Assembly (NCBI GenBank): GCA_964652645.1
Contig: CAZZCS010000078.1
Span: 1-11,441, forward strand
From: CAZZCS01 sp964652645
GTDB lineage: Bacteria; Cloacimonadota; Cloacimonadia; Cloacimonadales; Cloacimonadaceae
Direction of reading: 5' to 3'
Length of the DNA: 11,441 nucleotides
The notes beneath the pieces were generated by a model. The model saw nothing but the letters and a program-made list of their open reading frames with translations, was not told where the DNA came from and did no database searches. The position numbers and the translations under genes are program-made. Positions 5,813 to 11,441 of the stretch are shown here, in pieces. Position 1 is the first letter of the stretch; each line of letters begins with the position of its first letter.

Positions 5813-7930
5813 ATGGGAGAAAATACAGGCAGGAAAGAATTCAATACAGGCATGCCCCTTCAGTATTTGAAAGGCGTTGGTGAGGTGCGGGCACGTTTGC
5901 TCAACAAGGTCGGGATCAGCAAAGTGATCGATCTGATGGAGTATTTTCCCCTTACCTACATCCAGCGTCAAATCAACCCCTCTCTCTTTGAGCTTATTCC
6001 GGGGCAAAGAATAGCTCTTACTGCCATGATTCAGTGGAAAGACATTCACCTCACTACCAGAAACAAACGCCAGCTCCTGCTTGGGATCAGCGATGGTAAA
6101 GCACTCCTGACCTGCGTCTGGTTCAGCTATCCCAAGATCTATGAAGAGCTCTTTGTCCCTGGTGATACGATCTGGATCAGCGGAGTTCTAGGTGAGTACA
6201 ACGGTCAGTTGCAGATTGTGCATCCCGAGTTTGAGCTCCTACGCGAAGAAAGCGATGAACCCGGGGATGCGGCATCGCGTTTTTGGAAAGAGCGGTTGGT
6301 GCTGCCGGTGTATGGGCTCACGGCCAATCTCACTCAGAATGTGATTCGCAGGGCAATATACCATGCCTTCAAACAGTTTGCCTCTACCCTGGAAGAGAGC
6401 TTGCCGGAAGAAATCGTCAGCAAATACAGCTTTGCCCCTCGCTCCCAAGCCCTGCAGATGATGCATTTTACTACCAATCCAGACAAAATCGATGAATTGC
6501 GCTTCCGCTTTGCCTACGAGGAGTTCTTTTATCTGCAGGTTATGTGGGCCAGGCACAATCACTATCATAAATCGGTGGTTCAAGGGATCAGTTTTGAGAA
6601 TAAGAAGGATCTCACCACCCGCCTGTACAAGAAGCTTCCCTTCAAGCTGACGGGGGCTCAAAAAAAGGTAATCCGTGAGATTTTTGACGATATGACGGGT
6701 GAACGCCAGATGTCCCGTCTCCTCCAGGGAGATGTAGGCTCTGGCAAGACGATAGTGGTTCTCTTTGCCATGCTTTTGGCAGTGGAAAACGGCTACCAGG
6801 CGGCTTTGATGGCCCCCACAGAAATCCTGGCAGATCAGCACTATGCCAATATCAGCGCTCTGCTGGAGGGGTTTGAACTCCAGATTGTGCTGCTCAAAGG
6901 TGGCGTATCCAAACAGAAAACAGAGCTCAAAGCGGCAATCGCCGATGGCAGGGCTCAGATCGTGATCGGGACTCATGCCCTCCTGCAGGACGATGTAGAA
7001 TTCTACCGCCTGGGCTTTGCTGCTGTGGATGAACAGCATCGGTTCGGAGTCGAACAAAGAGCCACCCTGGCCGCCAAAGACCAGCATCCAGACCTGCTCT
7101 ATCTCTCTGCCACGCCCATTCCCAGATCGCTGGCGATGACCGTCTATGGCGATCTAGAGGTCTCCATCCTGGATGAGCTGCCTCCAAACAGAAAACCGGT
7201 GAACACCCTCATCCGCTCTCATGCCAAGATCGATCTGGTCTATCAGGAAATCCGCAAAGAGCTCCACAAGGGCAGGCAGATCTATGTTGTTTGCCCCTTG
7301 ATCGAAGAATCGGACAAGGTTGATCTGCTCGATGCTCAGAGACTTTATGAGCACATTGCCACCAAAGTATTCAAGGATTCCACAGTTGCCCTCTTGCATG
7401 GCAGGATGAAATCCAAAGATAAAGACAGCATCATGCTCCGCTTTAAGGCTGGCGAATTCCAGATCCTGGTCTCCACCACCGTCATTGAAGTAGGGGTGGA
7501 CGTGCCAAACGCCTCTGTGATGGTGATCGAGCATTCTGAACGTTTTGGCCTGTCTCAGTTACACCAGTTGCGCGGCAGGGTTGGCCGGGGGGCCGATCAA
7601 GCTTATTGCTATCTGATCGAGCATCAGCCCATCGGCAAGATCGGCAGGGAACGGCTTACTACCATGGCCGGCACCACAGATGGTTTTGAGATTGCCGAAA
7701 AAGATCTGGAACTGCGAGGCCCGGGCGAATATTTTGGCACAGAGCAATCTGGACTGCCCCGCTTCCGCTTTGCCAGCCTGATCCGGGATCAACATATCCT
7801 CAAACTGGCCCGGGCAGATGCCTTCGACATAATCCGTGAAGACCCCGAATTGAGCTCTGAAAAGAACACAATAATCAAGCAATACTTCGAAAGGCAATAC
7901 TCTGCCAAAGAAAGACTTATCCAGTATTAG
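5813..7930 (+). CDS. recG: ATP-dependent DNA helicase RecG
   Basis: A 705-residue cytoplasmic superfamily 2 helicase that remodels stalled forks and Holliday junctions in recombination and repair. An N-terminal helical segment with LKGVG at 19-23 leads into the OB-fold wedge domain (about 60-145) that splits the junction. Helicase motifs follow in order: the LTGAQ segment (279-283), Walker A GDVGSGKT (306-313), the DEQH box D406-H409, SATPIPRSL (432-440), STTVIEVGVDVP (554-565) and the motif VI arginines in QLRGRVGRG (585-593). The C-terminal FEIAEKDLELRGPGEYFGT segment (625-643) belongs to the TRG region that couples ATP use to translocation. Length agrees with E. coli RecG (693). The start is uncertain: the ATG at 5813 has no clear ribosome site, an in-frame TGA at 5795 blocks earlier extension, and an in-frame ATG at 5852 would remove 13 residues. 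The gene is divergent from the HtrA-type protease and has no close partner. Confidence 0.97.
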   Translation: MGENTGRKEFNTGMPLQYLKGVGEVRARLLNKVGISKVIDLMEYFPLTYIQRQINPSLFELIPGQRIALTAMIQWKDIHLTTRNKRQLLLGISDGKALLTCVWFSYPKIYEELFVPGDTIWISGVLGEYNGQLQIVHPEFELLREESDEPGDAASRFWKERLVLPVYGLTANLTQNVIRRAIYHAFKQFASTLEESLPEEIVSKYSFAPRSQALQMMHFTTNPDKIDELRFRFAYEEFFYLQVMWARHNHYHKSVVQGISFENKKDLTTRLYKKLPFKLTGAQKKVIREIFDDMTGERQMSRLLQGDVGSGKTIVVLFAMLLAVENGYQAALMAPTEILADQHYANISALLEGFELQIVLLKGGVSKQKTELKAAIADGRAQIVIGTHALLQDDVEFYRLGFAAVDEQHRFGVEQRATLAAKDQHPDLLYLSATPIPRSLAMTVYGDLEVSILDELPPNRKPVNTLIRSHAKIDLVYQEIRKELHKGRQIYVVCPLIEESDKVDLLDAQRLYEHIATKVFKDSTVALLHGRMKSKDKDSIMLRFKAGEFQILVSTTVIEVGVDVPNASVMVIEHSERFGLSQLHQLRGRVGRGADQAYCYLIEHQPIGKIGRERLTTMAGTTDGFEIAEKDLELRGPGEYFGTEQSGLPRFRFASLIRDQHILKLARADAFDIIREDPELSSEKNTIIKQYFERQYSAKERLIQY

Positions 7931-7999
7931 TGTCTTTGCCTTACTCAAAAAGGTATTGACTAAATCCCCCAATCCACAAATCGTGAAAAAAAACGAACC

Positions 8000-8005
8000 G
8001 AGGTG
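8000..8005 (+). promoter_or_regulatory. Ribosome binding site fixing the exoprotease start
   Basis: GAGGTG lies 3-4 bases before the ATG at 8009. An in-frame GTG at 8003 overlaps this site and so cannot also be the start with it. The ATG at 8009 is therefore preferred. Confidence 0.6.
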
Positions 8006-8008
8006 ACA

Positions 8009-11000
8009 ATGAAACAGCTGAAAGTAGTATTAACCCTGTTAGTACTCATCGCAATTAGTAGCATATCGGCTCTCAAATTTGACCCCGACTATTTCCATTC
8101 AAGATCTATCGTATCTTGCTTTACAATGGAAGCAGTGGGCAATATTGAGGGAATACTTGATTTTAAGACTGAAGACGGCATAGTGAAAACGGGCCTGGCT
8201 TCCTTCGATATCCTGGCTCAAGAATTTGAAATAGTGGGCCTGGAGCAAATGCATCCTACCGTCAAAATGCCAGAATGGAACGACAATGGCATGTATTTGC
8301 AAAACATCTATCGCATCAAGCTTGCCTCAGACGATAGAATAGATGATGCAGTGGCTACTCTGGCCAAAAACGAATACCTGCACTATGCAGAGCTTGAAAC
8401 TATCAACCGCAGCTATTTCGTGCCCAACGACCCCATGATCAGCCAGCAATATGCGCTGGATCTGATCCGCGCTTTCGAAGCCTGGGATTACATAATGGGA
8501 TCTCACGAAGTGGTGATAGCCATCACCGATTCCGGCGTGAAGTGGAACCACCCCGATCTCAGAGGAAATATCTGGATCAACGCTGCTGAAGCTCATAACA
8601 TGTCTCTGGACTGGGAAAACGGTTTAGTTCTCGGTGGAGACGGCATCAATAATAATGGCGGCAGCTACGGAAAAGTGGACGACCTCATCGGTTGGGACTT
8701 CTTTAATAACGACAACAACCCCATGCAAAACTGGACCAATAACGACCATGGCACTCACGTGGCAGGTTGCGCAGGAGCAGTGGGAAACAACGGTATCGGC
8801 GTTGCCGGCCCATCACCCATCGTCTCGATCATGTCCTGTAAAGGAGCCTCCAATACATCGAACTCTACCGGTATCTCTTATGGATACAATCAGATGCAGT
8901 ACGCCGCTGAAATGGGAGCTCACATTATCAACGCCAGTTGGGGTGGCCCCGGTAGCGGAACTTATCCAAACCAGATCGTAAATTATTGCACCAATATGGG
9001 CGCTCTCGTTGTTACGGCCGCAGGTAACTCCAATCTGGAGCATGGCGTAGGCGGTTACAACGACTATCCAGCAGATGCCACCAATGCCCTCTGCGTAGCG
9101 GCCACCAATTCTGGTGACTACAAATCCAGCTTCTCCGATTATGGCGCTCCGATTGATATTAGCGCTCCTGGCGAAGGCATCATGTCCACCATCATTGCCG
9201 GCAACGGTTATGCCGCCTACGATGGTACATCAATGGCCTCTCCCATAGTAGCTGGCGTGGCTGCTCTGGTAAAAGCCATGCATCCCGGCATGCCTCCCCT
9301 GGATCTGAAACAACGCCTTGAGATGACTGCCGATTATATTTATGATAAGAACCCAAATTACGTGGGCAAGCTTGGTAGTGGACGCGTAAACGCTTTTGCA
9401 GCCACGATGTACGACAAGATACCCTACATCGTGATTGATGACATGCTGCTCGAGGAAATCGAAGGCGATGGCGATACAGTTGCCAACCCCGGCGAAATCG
9501 TACGTCTCAAGCTCCAGCTTTACAACTATCTGGATCCCTTTACCGGGCTCTCCTGGGCCAATGCTACCGGCGTGACAGCTACCATCCGTTGCCACTACCC
9601 GGGCGTAACCATTATTGATTCCGTAGCATCCTACGGCAATCTCTTTGCTGGTTCGTCCATGTGGAACAACAGCAGCCCCTTCAGTTTCCAGACCATCAGC
9701 GCCCTGCCTTCCGAGCCACTTCCCTTCGAACTGGTCATCGCTTCAAACCAGCAGGACGATTATCCCTACAACAAGGTAATACCCTTTACAGTCGAACTGA
9801 GCCTGGCCCAGCAGGGCTGGCCCGTGAACCTGGGCGGTGCCTCACAATCTTCCCCCATCCTAGTTGACGCCAATGGCGATGGTAACGTCGAAACTGTCTT
9901 TGCCGATCATACTGGAAACGTACACATGGTGCGTACTGATGGCGTATCCCAGTTACCAGGGTTCCCTTTGAATCTTGGAGCAAACATCGTGGGTTCTCTC
10001 GCCATGGCAAATCTGAATGGCGATGCTTATAGAGAGTTTGTCGCCTGTTTGTCCAATAACACCATCTCTGCTTTCAACAAGAATGGCGAGATCCTCTGGA
10101 ATGTCCCTGCCGGCGGTACCCTGAGAAGCGGCCCGATCGTTGCTGCTCTTACCCTGAGCGGTAGTCCGCAGATTATTGTATCCACCCAAAACCGTTACCT
10201 CGTAGTCCTCAATGCAGATGGCCAGGCATATCCAAACTTCCCGATTCTTCTGGACGGTGCCATGCTTGCCCCTCCAGCAGTGGCAGACTTGAATCTGGAC
10301 GGAAGCCTGGAAATCCTCGCTGCCACAATCGGCGGAAGCCTCCATGCGATCAAATCCTCTGATGCTTCAAACATGCCAGGATTCCCAGTGACCATGCCCG
10401 GCGGTTCTCAAAACCCGATCACAATCGCCAATCTCGATGCTGATCAAAACCCGGAAATCCTGGTCGGAACCAGTTCCTCAGGCCATTTCCTGGCTTACAA
10501 CCACGATGGTTCTGTATTCTTTGAGAAGAACGTGAGCGGTCAGATCAAATCCGGAGCCGTGATTGCAGACGTAAACAACGACGGCAGCAAGGAGATCATC
10601 CTCGTCACCTTCGACGGCACAGTTTACATCATGAACGCAAACGGAACTGATCTCAGCGGGTTCCCCATGAGCATAGGCCAAAGCGTGGAAGGCACACCTG
10701 TAGTTGCCAGATTTGATGGCGACAACTACGCTGGCATCATCTTTGGCGATACTGCAGGTTTGCTACACTCCATCAGAGCTGATGGTAACCAGTCTCCAAA
10801 CTTCCCCATCCACCTGAGCGGAAACCTGAAGGTCTCTCCCGCGCTTGGCGACATTGATCGGGACGGGGACATGGAAATCGTGGTGCCAAACGATTCCAGC
10901 TTCAACGTGATCGATATCAAGCGTCCTGCCCAGGCCTATCTGTGGTATTGCTTCCTGGGTTCTTACAACCGCAGCGGCAACTCCTATCAGACTACTCCAA

Positions 11001-11302
11001 ACCAGGAAAACACCATCCCAGTAGTCCAAACCACTCTTGGAAACAACTACCCCAATCCTTTCAATCCAATCACAACCATCAGCTACAGCGTGAAAGACAA
11101 TGCTCCTGTAACCCTTGAGGTTTACAACCTGAAAGGCCAGCTGGTAAAGACTCTGGTAAACGAGATTCAACCCTCCGGAAACCACCAGGTAACCTGGAAC
11201 GGTACCGATAACTCCGGTTCTGCAGTGGGCAGTGGAGTTTATTACTATCGTCTCCGCAGCGGAAGATTCTCCTCCACCAGAAAAATGGTACTCATGAAAT
11301 AA
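8009..11302 (+). CDS. Secreted subtilisin-family (S8) protease with FG-GAP/VCBS-like repeats and T9SS-type C-terminal domain
   Basis: A 1097-residue exported multidomain protease. Residues 1-21 are a signal peptide (K2/K5, hydrophobic core, cleavage likely after ISA). About 22-140 looks like a propeptide. The subtilisin domain (about 150-465) carries Asp174 (ITDSG), His247 (DHGTHVAG), oxyanion Asn340 (AAGNS) and Ser408 (GTSMASP), so it should be active. The Asp-His distance of 73 residues reflects an Asn/Asp-rich insertion at about 196-240. A beta-sandwich-like segment opening with GDGDTVANPGE covers about 472-600. Eight repeats of 46-48 residues follow (603 to about 978), mostly beginning G(F/W)P or NFP. 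Four keep a DxNxDG-like calcium loop. The end (1009-1097) has NYPNPFNP, VYNLKGQLVKTLV and GSGVYYYRL, the FlgD-Ig/type-IX sorting style. It probably acts outside the cell or on its surface in protein or peptide breakdown. The substrate is unknown, and so is whether a type IX secretion system is present. Confidence 0.93.
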   Translation: MKQLKVVLTLLVLIAISSISALKFDPDYFHSRSIVSCFTMEAVGNIEGILDFKTEDGIVKTGLASFDILAQEFEIVGLEQMHPTVKMPEWNDNGMYLQNIYRIKLASDDRIDDAVATLAKNEYLHYAELETINRSYFVPNDPMISQQYALDLIRAFEAWDYIMGSHEVVIAITDSGVKWNHPDLRGNIWINAAEAHNMSLDWENGLVLGGDGINNNGGSYGKVDDLIGWDFFNNDNNPMQNWTNNDHGTHVAGCAGAVGNNGIGVAGPSPIVSIMSCKGASNTSNSTGISYGYNQMQYAAEMGAHIINASWGGPGSGTYPNQIVNYCTNMGALVVTAAGNSNLEHGVGGYNDYPADATNALCVAATNSGDYKSSFSDYGAPIDISAPGEGIMSTIIAGNGYAAYDGTSMASPIVAGVAALVKAMHPGMPPLDLKQRLEMTADYIYDKNPNYVGKLGSGRVNAFAATMYDKIPYIVIDDMLLEEIEGDGDTVANPGEIVRLKLQLYNYLDPFTGLSWANATGVTATIRCHYPGVTIIDSVASYGNLFAGSSMWNNSSPFSFQTISALPSEPLPFELVIASNQQDDYPYNKVIPFTVELSLAQQGWPVNLGGASQSSPILVDANGDGNVETVFADHTGNVHMVRTDGVSQLPGFPLNLGANIVGSLAMANLNGDAYREFVACLSNNTISAFNKNGEILWNVPAGGTLRSGPIVAALTLSGSPQIIVSTQNRYLVVLNADGQAYPNFPILLDGAMLAPPAVADLNLDGSLEILAATIGGSLHAIKSSDASNMPGFPVTMPGGSQNPITIANLDADQNPEILVGTSSSGHFLAYNHDGSVFFEKNVSGQIKSGAVIADVNNDGSKEIILVTFDGTVYIMNANGTDLSGFPMSIGQSVEGTPVVARFDGDNYAGIIFGDTAGLLHSIRADGNQSPNFPIHLSGNLKVSPALGDIDRDGDMEIVVPNDSSFNVIDIKRPAQAYLWYCFLGSYNRSGNSYQTTPNQENTIPVVQTTLGNNYPNPFNPITTISYSVKDNAPVTLEVYNLKGQLVKTLVNEIQPSGNHQVTWNGTDNSGSAVGSGVYYYRLRSGRFSSTRKMVLMK
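9815..10950 (+). repeat. Eight-unit coding repeat (FG-GAP/VCBS-like propeller) in the exoprotease
   Basis: The units begin at residues 603, 651, 697, 743, 791, 838, 884 and 931, and are 46-48 residues each. A typical unit runs from (G/N)FP through SP-hydrophobic-D, a DxNxDG loop, then E-I-hydrophobic and a strand ending near NADG. Canonical calcium loops occur in units 1 (620-628), 4 (760-768), 6 (854-862) and 8 (948-956). The loops of units 2, 5 and 7 are eroded and that of unit 3 is lost. Seven or eight blades of a beta-propeller are implied. The units are well diverged at DNA level. Confidence 0.75.
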
Positions 11303-11324
11303 TTATCACCTCGATCCATAAATG

Positions 11325-11353
11325 AAAGGCGGATAGCAATATCCGCCTTTTTT
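11325..11353 (+). terminator. Intrinsic terminator of the exoprotease gene
   Basis: An 11-bp perfect stem, AAAGGCGGATA paired with TATCCGCCTTT, closes a GCAA tetraloop (a stable GNRA type). Three extra Ts follow directly, making a six-T run. It lies 22 bases after the stop codon. The A run on the 5' arm could let it work on the opposite strand as well. Confidence 0.88.
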
Positions 11354-11369
11354 CATATACACATAAAAC

Positions 11370-11410
11370 GGGGATTGGGGGGGGGCCATACCTTAAGGCT
11401 GGTGGGGGGG
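11370..11410 (+). repeat. Cluster of long G runs
   Basis: There is a G4 run at 11370-11373, a G9 run at 11377-11385 and a G7 run at 11404-11410. Between the last two lies the small palindrome CCTTAAGG (11391-11398). The composition differs from the rest of the window. The runs could form a G-quadruplex on the plus strand, act as a slippage-prone tract, or reflect a sequencing or assembly fault near a contig end. No gene is recognisable from 11354 to 11441. Confidence 0.6.
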
Positions 11411-11441
11411 TACAGACGAAGTGGTTTTGATCGCTTAGAGT

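Noticed and set aside
6239..7087. 282-codon open frame antisense to recG
   Set aside because: It lies entirely within recG, whose helicase motifs are intact across it. The composition looks like a shadow frame.
7956..7984. Promoter candidate before the exoprotease: TTGACT with AATCGT 17 bases on
   Set aside because: The -35 box is good but the -10 box matches only 3 of 6 positions. Not strong enough to list as a feature.
8003..8008. GTG start two codons upstream of the exoprotease ATG
   Set aside because: It overlaps the ribosome site that serves the ATG at 8009.

Overview
The window looks like a chromosomal segment of a Gram-negative (two-membrane) bacterium from the FCB side of the tree. 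It encodes a BamA-type outer-membrane assembly protein, a lipoprotein-like HtrA protease, and a large secreted protease. That protease ends in the NYPNPFNP-type C-terminal domain common in FCB-group and candidate-phylum exoproteins. Candidatus Cloacimonadota (WWE1) would fit this style, but that is an inference and was not tested. Base composition looks moderate and the genes are tightly packed. I see no mobile elements, tRNA/rRNA genes or CRISPR array.

Left part (1-3789, minus strand): three packed genes read bamA, then a winged-helix radical SAM protein, then ispD, whose 3' end is outside the window. The bamA stop and the radical SAM start are 2 bases apart. The radical SAM and ispD genes overlap by 10 bases. 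They are very likely one transcription unit joining outer-membrane biogenesis, an uncharacterised radical SAM enzyme and isoprenoid precursor synthesis.

Middle (3790-5812): a 333-bp gene-free stretch separates bamA from the upstream minus-strand gene, a DegP/DegQ-type protease with a probable lipoprotein signal. The stretch holds a GC-rich hairpin just after the protease stop. It also holds a striking 48-bp perfect palindrome inside a 78-bp near-palindrome, built from 11-bp units that each carry CTCGAG. A 220-bp divergent spacer then separates the protease from recG.

Right part (5813-11441, plus strand): recG, an ATP-dependent DNA helicase, is followed after 78 bp by a 1097-residue secreted subtilisin-family protease. 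That protein has an eight-unit FG-GAP/VCBS-like repeat region and a FlgD-Ig/type-IX-like C-terminal domain. A clean intrinsic terminator follows. The last 75 bases are unassigned and contain unusually long G runs.

The genes are mostly conserved housekeeping and envelope functions. The least explained items are the palindrome, the radical SAM gene in a bamA-ispD operon, the uneven calcium-loop pattern in the protease repeats, a three-codon ORF before recG, and the terminal G tracts.
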